DNA of 64,000 bases from Ottelia alismoides (Eukaryota; Streptophyta; Magnoliopsida; Alismatales; Hydrocharitaceae), in the NCBI GenBank assembly GCA_037367405.1, contig JAZKJV010002956.1, positions 1,054,001-1,118,000 of the forward strand. The letters run 5' to 3'. The position numbers and the translations under genes were made by a program. The notes beneath the pieces are model-generated. The model was not told the origin of the DNA and ran no database searches. It was given only the letters and a program-made list of their open reading frames with translations. Numbering within the stretch: position 1 is the first letter of the stretch; every line of letters begins with the position of its first letter. Shown here piece by piece: positions 47,736 to 61,100 of this stretch.

Positions 47736-48890
47736 CTTCCAAGCAGCCATCGTAGGCACATATGGGGCATAACAGTGAGTAACAACAACATTCCATTCCT
47801 TGCCAGTATCAGTTAGCTCAGTGGAGACAGAATGCATATCGATTGAAGTATCAGTAGTCTTACCCTCCATAGCAGTAGTCATCCCGGCAACAGCCTCAGT
47901 ATCACCGAGGTGACCCATCTAGGTCTAATGGTCCTCTCCATGATAACTCCACTCTAGAGTATCTTGCTAGTTTGATAGCTAACCTGCAGGTTGCATTAAG
48001 GTGAGAAATGGATGGGTTTAAAAATTATGTTACTTATTTAGAAAAGGGAAGTCCACTATTCCTGCTCATATTGAGATGAACCCGAAAAGTTTAAAGAGGA
48101 AGTCAGAGTAGGTACACCTGACAGAACCCGCCCTCTAGTCACAGATATTTTCATATGATTCTTTTTATTGTGATGAAGCTGATTATTTCTCTTAGGGGCG
48201 ATAGGATGCCAGCAAGCAGAGACATAACTAAGCTCGATGAGGATATAACTGAGGATGCAAGAGAACATGTTGAGCCTAATGATGGTGTTGTTGATGTCGC
48301 CTATCCCTTTGAGGAAGTTGATGGTTGTGTTTATGCCACCATAACTGACAAGAAGCAACCAGAGTCCATTATCGATGCAGTTGCTTTATAAATCTTTTTG
48401 TACACTGATGATGATAGAAAAACACAAAAAATGTAAAAAAGAGAAAATCTAAAAAGAGAAATAAATATAAGATATTTGATCATTTTAGATCTCATGAGTC
48501 TTCTTCATTTGGTGATTTACATGGATCAAGTCCCAGTTTCACAAAAACATTTCTTTCTCTTCTTATAATTTTCCTATTATACATATAAGGAGGATGTACA
48601 TATACCTTTTCCCCAAGCACTACGCTTGGGAAAATGAGATAAAAAAAGAAAATACAAACAGATTTAGATGAATGATCTGACAAACGAGATGCTCGACAAG
48701 TTCACTATTCAGCTTACTCTTTCAAAAACCTTGAAACACATATATCTTCTGCAGAAATGTCTCAAAGAGTGAACCACACTCTGAAGAAAGAAGAGGCATC
48801 ACAATCATTATTCAGAAATCCATGTGTTGACTAAGGATACATGCCACGATATCCAAAACTGTCTCCCATCCAAGAGATCATACATGGAAG
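47736..48890 (+). pseudogene. G2 gag C-terminal/linker remnant
   Basis: On the plus strand a glutamine- and proline-rich stretch (47740-47900) is followed by a segment reading LEYLASLIANLQVAL, typical of the end of Athila-type gag before protease. The frame at 48155-48391 (MILFIVMKLIISLRGDRMPA...) is acidic and lies in the linker. No zinc knuckle is seen. Identification is by position and composition. Confidence 0.45.
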
Positions 48891-49265
48891 AACATTATGT
48901 CAGATGTGAGATTCTCTATCAGACATTTGACCGTACTCTCTTAGATAGCGGATCATCAATTAGTCTCCTTCCTTCTTCCATACTCGACAAGTTCGAGTTC
49001 ATACATCTTTGACCAAGCAGGATGGTCATAAAGTTTGCTGATAGACCAATCAAGAGGCCTAAGGGATTAATTGAGAACATTATTGTCACAATTCATGATT
49101 TGAAATTCTCCGTGGACTTCACCGTGTTGGACATGACGTTCTCTGAATGTGTAACCAATATTCCGGTCATATTAGGATGACCTTTTCAGGTGACACTTAA
49201 GGCCGTTTCCGATTATGGTATCGAGAAGGTGTACTTTCGCATCCAGGGAAAGATTATACATATAG
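48891..49265 (+). pseudogene. G2 aspartic protease
   Basis: The frame 48824-49012 contains LLDSGSSISLLPSSILDKF, i.e. the catalytic D-S-G of retropepsins. A shifted continuation has ADRPIKRPKGLIENI and VLDMTF, then PVILG with a stop just after, matching the flap and C-terminal part. The protease cuts the gag-pol polyprotein in active elements; this copy is broken by a stop at 49012 and later ones. Confidence 0.8.
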
Positions 49266-49939
49266 AGACGATCTAGGATATCAAAACCTGATTAACCATG
49301 TTGGAGCGAGCATCTGATGATGAGCTCGATAGTCATCAAGACTGTGATTTTGTACAGACTGATGATGAAGCAGTTTGAGCCGAATTGAACACACAATCTT
49401 TCATCACACCTTCAGCAGGGTCTGAAATTCAGATATCATATGATAGGAGATTGGAGAGCGTAATTTTAGATCCGATTAATGACAATGGTAATGGAGATGT
49501 TTTTGGAACTTTTTTAGATCTTTGTGATATTTTTTATCCACCCGAGTCCAAAGTGAATGATCAGATCTGCCAATCACTTATAGATCTGTTAGATTCAAAA
49601 GATGTTGATTAGTAGTGTTTCATCGAGTTCCATTCAGTTCAGACTTCATTCGACGAGCCTACAACCAACTTGGAGACTGAGCCATCATAGCAGATTTAGC
49701 AATCATATGAGCAGTCTCTACATAAATCAGAGTCAGAACAGGATGAACTTAAGCATACCGACCAAGTAGCCTGTATCTAGGCCTTAGTCAGACCAGTCCT
49801 CCATGTTCCTTCTCCCCCAGAGCTAAAATTGTTGCCTCAGAGCATGAAATAGCGATTCCTAGCTGGAGAGGCTAAAATGTTTCTGGTCACACCATATCTT
49901 TCTCGAGGATGATGCCAATCCATCTCATGAGTTTCAATC

Positions 49940-50790
49940 CAGGTTGAATCTGAATCATCGAGAGGTGGTTATGAAGGAAATATCTAAGTGGTGGCGCGTC
50001 GATTTTATCTATCCCATCTCTGACTCTAAATGGGTTAGTCCATTACATGTGGTACCTAAGAATATGGGCATCACTACAGTGATAAAATGAGGACGAAGAG
50101 GAGATCGCTACCCAAGTATCGACTTCTTGACGAGTCTATGTAGACTACAAACGATTGAAGCATGCAACCAAGAAGGATCACTTCCTGCTACCATTCAGTG
50201 ATTAGATCATCGAGAGGTTAGCTGGGAAGAGCCAATATTGGTTTCTTGATGTGTACTCAGGATATAACCAGGTGTCCATCGTACATGAAGATCAAGAAAA
50301 GATGACTTGCACCTGTCCATTCAGAATGCATTCTTTCAAAAAGATGCCCTTTGGATTATGTAATTCTCGAACTACATTACAGAGGTACATGCTTTCAATT
50401 TTCACGGACATGGTGGGAAAAGTTTTGGAGGTATTCATGGATAATTTTTCAGTATATGGGGATGATTTTAATTATTGTCTTTATATCCTAGATCGCGTGC
50501 TTCAGAGATGCATTGAGGTAAACCTCGTTCTTTATTAGCAGAATAGTCATTTTATGATGACTCAGGGTATGGTCCTTGGTTATTCATCTCCAACAGGGGC
50601 ATGGAGGTGGATCCGACCGAGGTAGATATCATAAAGATGCTCAATTCACCATCCAAACTGAACTAGTTTCAATCTTTCCTTGGGGAAGTCAGTTTCTACA
50701 AACCTTTTATTCGAGACTTTAATAAAATTGGCCAACCATTATCTGATCTTCTAGCAAAAGACACCGAGTTTATTGTCGATGATAAGTGTC
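49940..50790 (+). pseudogene. G2 reverse transcriptase
   Basis: Begins with REVVMKEISKWWRVDF and YPISDSKWVSP (49965-50050), is frameshifted, then runs open at 50251-50538. The catalytic box at 50434-50445 reads F-M-D-N instead of F-M-D-D, so the second metal-binding aspartate is lost. Further stops follow from 50538. G1 keeps the normal box at 7030. Confidence 0.85.
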
Positions 50791-50859
50791 TTTCAACTTT
50801 TGAAAATCTCATGAAAATAGTTGTAAAGGCTCCTGTCCATTATCCACCCGATTGGTCTC

Positions 50860-51230
50860 TCCAATTCGAGATCATGACGGATGCCTCCGATTTTGCCATT
50901 GGGGTTGTTTTGGGATAGATGAGGGATGGCCTTCCATATGCCATACACTATGCTAGCAAGACTTTGGATTCCTCCTATTGGAATTACACTGTTACAGAGA
51001 AACAAATGCTAGAAGTAGTATTTACCCTAGATAAATATAGGTCTCACATCTTAGGATCAAAAGTAACCATTTTCACTGACCATACAACCATCAAGTATTT
51101 AAGGGACAAAAAAGATTCCAACCTACGTCTGACCATATGGATCCTTATACTTCAGGAGTTGATATCAAGATTAAGGATAAGTCAGGAGTAAGAAAGTGTT
51201 GGCAGATCACCTCTCCCAACTAGAATTACC
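50860..51230 (+). pseudogene. G2 RNase H
   Basis: TDASDFAIG near 50876 and then, in the frame 50919-51191, RDGLPYAIHYASKTLDSSY, ILGSKVTIFTDHTTIKYL. These are the usual RNase H landmarks of gypsy elements. A stop follows the first aspartate segment and the frame ends at 51191. Confidence 0.82.
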
Positions 51231-51419
51231 TGAGACTTCTGAGTCTTATACACCTATCACCGAGACTTTTCCAGACAAAGCGATTCTTGTTGTCGCCTCA
51301 TTCCCATGGTATGTCAACATCTGTGAACTTTCTTGTTGCTAAGAAAGTCATAAAGATTGGTCCAGACAAAGACTTGAGACTTTCCTTATGAAAGCCAAGT
51401 CTTACCATTCGAAGGATCG

Positions 51420-52560
51420 GATCATTTATCATGAAGGAGAGGATTATGCATGTTGTCAGTGTTCTCTTCAGGAGGAATAGCGAAGGAATCCTCACGTATT
51501 GACATAGATTATAAGCAAGAGGACATCATTCAGGGAAGAGGATAGCACATAAGGTGCTTCAATCTGGTCTTTGGTGGCTGACACTCGTTGCGGATGCCCA
51601 TGCATTCATAAATAAATGTATTGACTGTTAGAGAATGGGCACGTGTGGACATAGAGACATGAAGTTGATGTAGCCGATTCACTTCTATGAAGTCTTTTAT
51701 GCATGGGGTATCGAATTTATGGACTGATTTCCTAAAAGTCAAGGATCTTAGTATATTCTTTTGGTTGTAGATTATGTGAGTCGTTGGGTAGAGGCTATTC
51801 CTACTCGAGCCACTGATGCGACTATGGACTGTAAGCTCTTTAGAAAGCATAGCATTTCATGGTTTAGGGTCCAACAAGTTCTTATATTAAAGGGGCGTAA
51901 ACACTTCATCAAGGACAGGGTAAGATAACTTGCTAACGAGTTCGGTATTGACCATCGGGTTGCTAATCCATATCATCCTTAGATGAATGGTCTACCTGAA
52001 GTCTCGAATAGGGAGGTCAAAATGATTTTATAAAAGGTTGTTAGCCGGAACAAAAAGGATTGGTCTCAGCTTTTGGACTCGATTCTTTGGTCTCATAGAA
52101 CATCCTTCAAGACTCCATTAGGTACATCTCCTTTCATTTCGTTTATGTCAAGCCATACCACTTACCTGTAGAAATCAAGCATAGCTCATGGTGGGAAATG
52201 AAAGAGATGATTTTAGGACTAGATGATGCAGTAGATTAGAGGCAAACAGAATTGGTAGCCCTTGAAGAATTACGAGATAAAGCTTTCATGAGTAGCCTTC
52301 ATTATAAGAAGTGGACGAAAGAGTGGCATGAACCTCATATCGGCCACAAGCAGTTTAAGAGGGTTTAGAAAGTTTGGTTATTCGATGCAAGTCCGAATCT
52401 ATTTCCAGGGAAACTTCAAAGCAAGAGGAAAGTCCTATATTTGTACGGAAAGTGTATGACAATGGTAACATCGATATATCTGAGTGGTCTTCTGATTCCA
52501 CCTTTCGAGTAAATGGTCAGCGGTTGAAACCATTTTTAATCATGAACTGCTAACAGTGGA
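51420..52560 (+). pseudogene. G2 integrase
   Basis: The zinc finger remnant is at about 51490-51635 (CIDC before a stop), then YAWGIEFMD, VVDYVSRWVEAIPTRATDA near 51765-51825, HFIKDRVR and LANEFGIDHRVANPYHP near 51905-51975, and NKKDWSQLLDSILWSHRTSF near 52050-52105. The part of G1 missing across its insertion site is present here and shows what sequence the hAT-like element split. Numerous stops. Confidence 0.83.
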
Positions 52561-54804
52561 GGTTGCTCCTTTTCATTTTGTATGATATGTTTTCTTTACT
52601 CTTTACACTTTGCATCTCATACCTGATTTCCAAAATTACTTTGTATATATTTTTGATTTTATTCTTCCTTTCATCCATTTGTCATACACACCTAGATTTC
52701 GCCTAGGATTTTTGTTATACTTAGGATGTAGTCTATCCTACGTATTGGGGGGTGTAGACACTGTATTGTTCACATCGTTATATTCTATTAACCATGATGT
52801 TATTTATACTTAAGGTATGCTTCACACTAAGTATAGTGGGGTAATATCACTCATTCTCGGTTTTTGATTGTTTTCGATTTTTGTATCGTCTTCTCTCCTG
52901 CTTATCCCTCACTTGTTGATATTCTTCTCTATACTAGGTATATTTTACCCAAAGTATAGGGAGACAAGCTAAGTCGTTGATTGTGTACATTCTCTTGACC
53001 TTGATCATCTTCGATTTTGAGTCTATTATACTTTGGAGTATTTGATCCTTAGTATAGAGGGGGTGATATACTTCTATAATTTATTCATTATTCTTTTGAT
53101 CCATTGTAGTATGGCATTCTTTTCACAAATCTATACTTAGTCTGAGTCATGTCTTCATTTGCCGCTTCTTTGGTCACTATGAGGACATAGTTTACATTTT
53201 ATAGGGGGTCTCATATATATATATATATATATATTCTATATATACTTTAGAATCCATAACTCGTACTTTATTGTATTTTTAATAATATGGCTCTCTAAAG
53301 TATGACTGTGTATATTTAGGTTTTTTAAAAGATGAAAGAAAACCATAAATATGACTTATTTTAAAAAAATCTTAAAAATTGTATATATAAAATAGGACGT
53401 AAAATACTTGGGTAAAATCCTTAAATATTTAAAACTTGTAAAATTCTTGTAAAATCTTTTATAAAATCTGTATAATCTTATGTATGTTAATGTTGTATAA
53501 AATCCTTTGTAAAATGTACATAATACTTGTAAAAATTATGTAAATTGTATTAATTCATCAATTTTTTTCAAAAAGGTCCTAAAAATGATTTAAAATGCAA
53601 TACAATTTTGAAAAATTCTTTAAAAATCACATAAAAGTTTAAGAAGAATAATCCACTTCATTAAAAAGTGTTGCGTTCATTCGCATTATTCAGAAAAAGT
53701 TTGATTCTTGAAGCGAACAGATCAAGTCTGAGAGATGGAGCTTGGTTTAGGCCTTAATCCACTTAACTCTAAAGGGTCTTTATTAGGAACTGGAATTAAG
53801 ACTCTTAAGATCTTTCAGACTTAATTATTTGGGTTCCATGAGACCGTGTTCGGATTTCAACTTGAATTTTCCTAAGTAGGACACCTGGTGTCATCTATTT
53901 TACTCTTCTCCATTTGAACCAATTTTGAACTCATGTACTCTACACTTAGCTCAACTAGCATGGGTATGTGATGGGAAATCCCTTTCGGTGGTGCGTTTCC
54001 ATCCTTGTCTACTAGCATTGACATCTAAAGATGGGAGAGATTGGGGTTGAAATAAAGCTTCGGATGTAGGAAGGATCTACTGCACAATTTTTCCAAAACC
54101 CTAAAAAATTGACAAAAAGAAAATATGCTATATCCATCAGGGAATAAAAGATCTATGTAGTGCAACAATCATTTCTACCAAAAAGAAGCCAAATACACCA
54201 AATACAAATTTCACCACAATGGTCCAAACATCAGAAAAGCATGCATTATCTTAGTGGAGACTTGGCCAAACTGGCCTGGCTTCACAAGGAAATGTAGTTA
54301 CACTGATTACACTCCGGTTCTCTTGCAATTCTTCTTTTTCTCTCTATACTCGATTGTGGACACATTACGACTAGTCCTTAGAAGTAAATACCCCCTTCCT
54401 CGAGGATTGAGTAGCTGGAGAGGGTCCAATGGCAGGGTATTACCAGGATAGGCTATTTCTTCACTTCTCTAAGCAGGAGGAGCTAAAACCTTTCACACAC
54501 AGTAGAGGTTGCTTTCAAAGCCGCAAAGTTTACATGATAGATAGGTGGATCTGAGTTGGCTGTTGAGGTGAACCTAAATAATGATTTGTTAAACTTGAGG
54601 GTTCTCGAGACTTAAATCCTAATTCCAATAGAGTCCTGACACACTAATAATCTAAAGGCTTACTCCAAGTTCTAAAATTTGGGTGAAGTAAGATTAGGAT
54701 TAAAGAAACAAGCATGTTCTAAGTTCTTTTTATTTTCCTTTTTCTCTTTCTTTTTGCTTGCACTTATTTATAGAATAAGTGTTTGCTAAGGGACTAGCAA
54801 AGGT
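52561..54804 (+). other. G2 tail between integrase and polypurine tract
   Basis: Polypurine-like motifs recur at 52829-52841 (AAGTATAGTGGGG), 52951-52964 (AAAGTATAGGGAGA) and 53049-53066 (TTAGTATAGAGGGGG). A TA microsatellite lies at about 53216-53232. No open frame resembles a known gene. Confidence 0.5.
53215..53233. repeat. (TA)n microsatellite
   Basis: Uninterrupted TA dinucleotides in the G2 tail. Confidence 0.8.
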
Positions 54805-54818
54805 AAAGTATAGGGGAA
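54805..54818 (+). promoter_or_regulatory. G2 polypurine tract
   Basis: AAAGTATAGGGGAA directly before the LTR start TGATGAATC. Confidence 0.75.
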
Positions 54819-57715
54819 TGATGAATCTATGATTCCTCACCTTTATTCTTTTATTTTGGCTAAAATACTTTGTAAAATACATGTAAATAGTCACTAATTT
54901 TTATTAATTAACATTCGAATCACAATTTTTTATTATTTATTGAACTATTATTTTATCCATAATAAATAATAAAGAGAAAGAAGGAATATAAAATAAAAAG
55001 AAGGATGTATATAAAATATACATATTGATCCAAACTCCGAGATCAGGTTAATATTAACTTGGTCGACAAAATAATAAGTAAGGGGTGATAATGATCCTAA
55101 ATTATAAAAATATTAGAAAACATAGATCATAAAAACACATTTTCCCATCTTGTAAATATTTCACCTAATTTATTCATCATTAAGAACACTTCAAATCAAA
55201 ATATGTTCTTCATGAAAAATGTTTATAAAAATCTATATTAGTTTATAATGATATTAGAAAAGAATTCAATTATAGAAATTATTATAATAAACTGAAAAAA
55301 GCTGTAAAAACCGACGTCCAGGGTTCATAACAATTTATAAAAGACTCCAAATCGACCAAACTCACTTTTAAACTTTATTTTAAAACTAATACTATTTATT
55401 ATAAATATAAAAAAAATTATAATGAAAAGGCTGAGTTTTGGCGTTTAGGCCCCGTTGTCTTTATGTACTATATGTAGAAACTTCATGATTTTCTAATTAA
55501 TTATTCCTAATTCCATTTAACTCAATTTATTTTCTTAAATGTTTCTAAAAATGAGTAGAAAAATATAAAAATATAATTTAAATAAAAATGCCAATAAATT
55601 CCAAAGCCACAAAGCCGTGACCTAAATTTTCCAAACCACATAACTCGGTCTTATGGATTTTCAATTGGGCTTAGTCACTTTTATTGTTTGTATTATAGAG
55701 TTATCTACCAAATGGCACTGATTCCGCTAAAATAGGAGTTGATAAGCGAAAAGTGGGTTTCAAGACCATATTGGTATATAATGTATAATGTATCTTAATT
55801 TTACCATATTTAACATATGCCATCCACTATATTTATCTACTTTCTAAATATTCTATTATGAATTTAAAACAAAAAATCATTTAAATATTTAATTAATTAT
55901 TAATTATTATGTAATTATTAATTAAAATTTTATAAATTTAATTAATTATATACTTATTGAATTACCATTTATTTAATTAAATATTTATTTTAATGATCTT
56001 ATTTGATTATTTACTATAATTAATTATTTATTTATTATTTATTATTTTTATTTGTTTTCCTTTTTCTCTTGCCCTCTTTCTCTTCTTCCTTGACGCTTTC
56101 TTCTTCCTCTTTCTTCCACCCGCTTCCTTCTTCCTTCTCTCCTCATCATGAACTGCAGCAACGACAAGTTGTTGGCTGATTTTTCGCACAACAATCCTGA
56201 TCCCCTCCTCTACTGGTTGGTGACGGGAATCCTTTCGTGCGCACCACACCACCTCTCCCTATTTAAACACTAGGACCCCCATCGACTGAGGGGATCTACC
56301 ATTTTCTATCTTCACCTATAGAGCTCAAGTGCGAGAGAAGAGTGACAGGTCTCATCCATCATCGAGCAAAGAGGAAAAGGAAGAACAATGAGTTCACGTC
56401 GGTGACATTTGTGTCATCGTGCTCAGCCTCCAGCCAGCCGTCTGTTAAGGCAACAACATTATCGGAGATCTTGCCGGCTCCGATTCCACAGGCACATACC
56501 CCAATTATTCCAGGTTAGCATTCCATCTCTTCTCCTCACTCCCTCTCCTTCTTCGTTCTCCTTCTCTACTATTCTCCTCCATCGAATTCCGTTCATCCAT
56601 TTTGTATTCTTCGTAGGTTTTCTCCTTTCTATAATCAAATTCCATCTATCTTCCTCTACTACAATCAAAATCATCTCGACATATATCTTATCACCCTCAT
56701 CTCCTAATCCATTTCTCATTCTAACTTCCGATCTATCCAACTCCGATGAGTACACACCGGAGTCATGATCTCCTTCCTTCCCATCACACTGGGGATCAAT
56801 TCCTTTCAACACTCCCCTTTGGATTTTGGTCAAGGTCTTTGTCCCTGAGCCATTTAATCTTCTATAGGACTTTCATCGATATCATTCAGAATTTCACATG
56901 CATCTGCATTGGGATGCATCATTCATTCAAGTGATGTTGATCAAAATCGAGAGGTCAGTATGAAGTCGTTGTCTGAAGCACTTGGTCCTGATTGATAGAT
57001 TGAGGTAGAACAACTCGATTCACAGATCGTGATCCACCAGAATCAGATCCGTCACATCTGATTGAAAACCATATGTAGAACTAAAGCATCATCCAGGGAT
57101 CTGCTCCGACCATCAAGCAACAAATCGATAGTCGAATCTTCATTGACCAAAAATGCATCATTGTTCACCGCGAAGTGCTACTACATTCACTAAATCGAAG
57201 TCCTCCATCTCAACTTATCAGAGCATCTCTGCGCCTCACAAAGCTCCGCTCAAATCGCAGTCTGTGAAGATAATTAGGAAAGAAGAAGGAAGCATCCAGA
57301 TTACATGTCAACCATCGATCGGCTATGCGTCCGACCACTTTTAGCCACACATCAGCCACACAATACCTCTACTGCCCCACCACTGAAGAACTCACGTGTT
57401 TTACATGTAAACACTCGATATTTTTGGGTTATTTGCATTAAATCCCCTAGGACTATTTGTTATTCTGAACATGTTCTCTTACAGGAGGAACACGTGGTCT
57501 GGTGTGACATCGTGTGGTTTTTGCATACGAGCCCTCCAGTTCCCAACATTTACACACACATACACACACCAATATTTTCTAGTATACCACATATATACCC
57601 ATGCAGTTGTATATTAACTATACATTTTATAATTCATATTAAGCAAAATAAAAAAATATATAAAAATATAATTAAAATACATGAAATGCCTAATAATTCC
57701 ATAGATACAATATAA
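54819..57715 (+). repeat. G2 3' LTR, probably truncated at the right
   Basis: Starts TGATGAATCTATGATTCC and follows the layout of the LTRs at 43874 and 58101 (AT-rich U3, a TATA-like TATTTAAA at 56260-56267, then a pyrimidine-rich transcribed part), but is the most diverged of the three. Similarity fades around 57715 and no LTR terminus is seen. Frames within it (56409-56768, 56459-56833, 57305-57715) overlap on both strands and are not called as genes. Confidence 0.62.
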
Positions 57716-58100
57716 AATCAGTTTTGCCTGGTAGCTACTGTTGGTTGTACCATATCCCATTGACCTCTATCAATAATTCAAGCATCTTAGAATAAGCATG
57801 GAGCATAGAGTGCAACGATTAATCCCTCTCACACACCACCATTTGGGTATAAGATGGTGGTGTCTGCAGGTTCTGCTGGTAAGCTAGAGATTGATGAGTC
57901 AACTTAGAGTGCACATGGTATATGTGCTGAACTGGTGGCCGTAGAAGAATTCCTCAGGCTCTGTTCCCCGAGTCAGCCTGTGATCTTGAAGATTTCGCAA
58001 AATCATCTTGTATTTCTTGAAGGCACATGATTTGTGTCTTCAAATACTAAGAATTCTCTCAAGCTCGTCGATTTTATCGAGCTTATATAAATTCTGTCAC
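57716..58100. other. Unassigned segment before element C
   Basis: The segment resembles neither the neighbouring LTRs nor recognisable pol. On the plus strand one frame from about 57850 stays open apart from a few stops and reads CAELVAVEEFLRLCSPSQPV and VILKISQNHLVFLEG. This could be an old coding fragment of unknown origin. The final GTCAC (58096-58100) would be the left target duplication of element C. Confidence 0.3.
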
Positions 58101-61100
58101 TGATGAATCAGCATTCATCACTCTTTATTCCTTTATTTTAGCTAGAACCCTTGGTAAAATACCATGTAAATGTTTGTAAATACAATAATTTGTCAAAATA
58201 CATGATTATGTAAATTGTAATAATTAGCATGTTTTTGTGTAAAAATAATGGAATAAAGAAATAAAGAAAACGAGGGAGATATTTAGAATAAATATTGAGT
58301 GAACCAAACCCATGGGAGGGCTCAATAAGGGCCTAACCACAAAATAAAATAAGTAGAGAGATAGGGTGACTCAACATTGAGTAATACCTCTCTTTGTGTA
58401 AATATTTTATTTTCTAAAAAAATAAAAATATTTATGTGTTCCCTTTATTTTGTATATATTTATAAAAATAAAATAAAATGGGAAAAATAAAAGAAAAATA
58501 AAAATAAATAATTTCTCTCTCATCAGTGTACATATACCAAGTATATAAAATAAAAGAAGTATTTATTTCACTCCTGTAAATACTTAATAAAAATCAAATA
58601 ACAATCATTTTATATTCTGTATTTTATGATGTAAATAAATAAAATATAAATTGAGAATAATTGTACATAAACAAAATAATAAAAATAAAATTCAAAAATA
58701 CATAGGTATATAGACATGTATACAATAATAATATAATGTAAATACATAATTTATTTTTTCAAAAAAATAAAAAAATCACTAAAAAATACTTTGAAAATAA
58801 ATAAACATTTGTCATGTTGAAAATATTTGGAAATAAAATTTCCTTCTATTTTATTTTGATTTTTCAAACATTTTCCAATCCCTGATTTCTCATTGGTCAA
58901 TGGGGGAACGATTGACCCCCGGTCAACTGCCCCCCCCCAGACCACTTCACCCGGATCTGCGCCCTGACCCGATCTTCTCCCATTTTTCTAGACGCGATCC
59001 GACCATCATTAACCCAAACCCCAGGCTCTGAATATTGACGATACATCACTAATCCACACCCGAGAATCTTCTTAGGGATCCGTGCACCAAAATTGCATGC
59101 CCGACTCCATCTTTGCTGGATCCCTACCAGTATATAGCATCGTCTTCCTCCGCCATTTCACGCACCTTCGGCCACCATCTTTGATCCCTGTGACCTCCAT
59201 CATCTTCCTCGAGTGACATCGAGTGCGGACGGTGTTTGAGAGAGAGAGATTGGAGGTGTGTACCCCAGGTCTGACGACCCTTGTCGTCGAGCTCCGTCGC
59301 CAGCGTAGCCTGAGCCTCTAGAGGCGACACTCCATCGAGGCAAAGACCACCGGAGATCCAACATCTCCTCCACAGTCGACTCCGACCATCAGGTACATCC
59401 CTTCAGTTCCATTTCGTCATTTACATCCGATTTTTTTCTACTTAGCTCTGCCAGCTCCGCCTCAGTGGCCGGAGCCCCATTACATCATCCCATCCTTACT
59501 GATCGACTCATAGACCCATCGTCACCCTTCTTTCACGATAAGATCAGCTCGAGCTGGGCTATCTGATCCTCGATCGAGTCGGGTTCCACCCGCCACCTCC
59601 ATCGGGACCCCCCTTCGCCCATCCACGCCTCTTCTCGTTATCATTTCGTGAATAACCCATGTCGGAGAGTCCCTCCGAGCACGAGCTTCTTCTTGCAGGT
59701 GAATAAGTGCAGGAAACCCCCCTTAGCCATGTCTTCCACCCTTCGCCGGAGTAGCCCAGGTCCATGCTCCCTCGCTGGAGGATCTGGTCGTTGGTAGCTC
59801 CATCGGACACCACTAACCGACGTGGATCGTCATTGAGAGCAGAACCCCCCTCTCCGATCTTCCATTGGTCATTTGGATCGCCTCCAGATTGCCGGAGAAG
59901 CTCGCCCAAGAGGAGTTCTTCCAGTCTACTTCTACACCGTCGGATCAACCCTCTCTGCCAGTTCTCATCTCAGCCCTTCGTGCTCTGCTCCTGTCAGGCC
60001 GTGAGATCCATGATCTGACGGCCACGTGCGCTCCACGTTCTCCCCCGCGCCCGTACCATTGGATCTTCCAAGAGGCGTCATCAGGACCGTGTACACGCTA
60101 GCCATTCACCGCTTGACACGTCACCCTCACGCGCTCCGCACGCGCTGTGGCTGGGTAATTTGCTCCCGACCCTCTGCATTTTCTTCTAGTTTTTGTTTAG
60201 TCTATTAAATAAATTAGTGCACTTGGACAAATTGCATAGTAGGACCTGTAGTTTTCAGATATTACACTTTAGTCCTTCTTGTGTGGACTCACGTGCTTTA
60301 TCACGTGAGGTTTGGGTTATTTGCAGTCTTAGGGCTTGTGTTTTCTGCTTGTTATGGAATGAAATTTATATTTTGAATATTATAGAAATTCCCCTGTGTG
60401 TTGTTGTTTAGAACATGTGCTGAATTGACGTACATTTTACAGTGATGCCCTTATAGTCTATGTGCATGTTTTTATTTAGCCCTGAAACTTTGTTTCTTTC
60501 CACTTAGGTCCCTGTGTGTTGTAGCTCCGAGATTGGTTGAATAAAATATCAAATCAAATCCAAATCGTGTGAAATTTGGGTACATGTCTCTTTCCACTGT
60601 GTAAAAATTTCACATTTTTTGGGACATTTGTGTTGCTTTTTGGTATTTTTAAAAAATCAAAAACCTTCATTTTTCTACTGTTTGAAATAGAAAATCAAAT
60701 AAAAATATAAATATTCATCTAAAAATTAAAAAATTAGGACTTGTTTGTTTTGTTGTTTTTGAGCTTCTTTCCAATTTTTGTATTATTTGGATTTATAACA
60801 CCAAAAAAAATACAAAACACCAAAATCCTTATAAAAATTTTTAAAAATTTTATAAAAATCAAGAAAATGCAATCTTGGTTTCTGTATTTTGGTTTTTATT
60901 GATACTTTTCATAAAAACTGTCTTCAAATTTTTATAGGCTAATTATCCTTTTTTAATTAGCCATTCAGATATGACTGCACATTACTATATTGTTTTTGCC
61001 TTTTTCTATTTTTATAAAATCAACTAAAATTCACAAAATTCTTAAAAAATTACCAAAAACACTTAAAAATGTAAAAAACATAAAAATAATTTTATTTGAA

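Larger units (their letters stand above)
47736..57715 (+). mobile_element. Gypsy element G2 (Athila-like), 5' truncated
   Basis: A second Athila-like element: a gag-linker remnant, protease, reverse transcriptase, RNase H, integrase, a tail with polypurine-like repeats, a polypurine tract and a 3' LTR from 54819. Its 5' LTR and primer site are not visible. Domains have the same order and similar residues to G1, and the two tails align. All frames are interrupted. Boundaries at both ends are uncertain. Confidence 0.75.

Noticed and set aside
47736..47918. 63-codon minus-strand frame beginning MGHLGDTEAV
   Set aside because: It is the shadow of a glutamine/proline-rich gag linker on the plus strand.
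56409..56833. Overlapping 119- and 124-codon frames on opposite strands
   Set aside because: Both lie in the decayed G2 LTR; neither has domain features.
59559..60208. Possible exons in a GC-rich stretch with a splice-like context
   Set aside because: The stretch is the promoter/transcribed part of the element C LTR; homologous positions in the LTR at 43874 lack the same frames.
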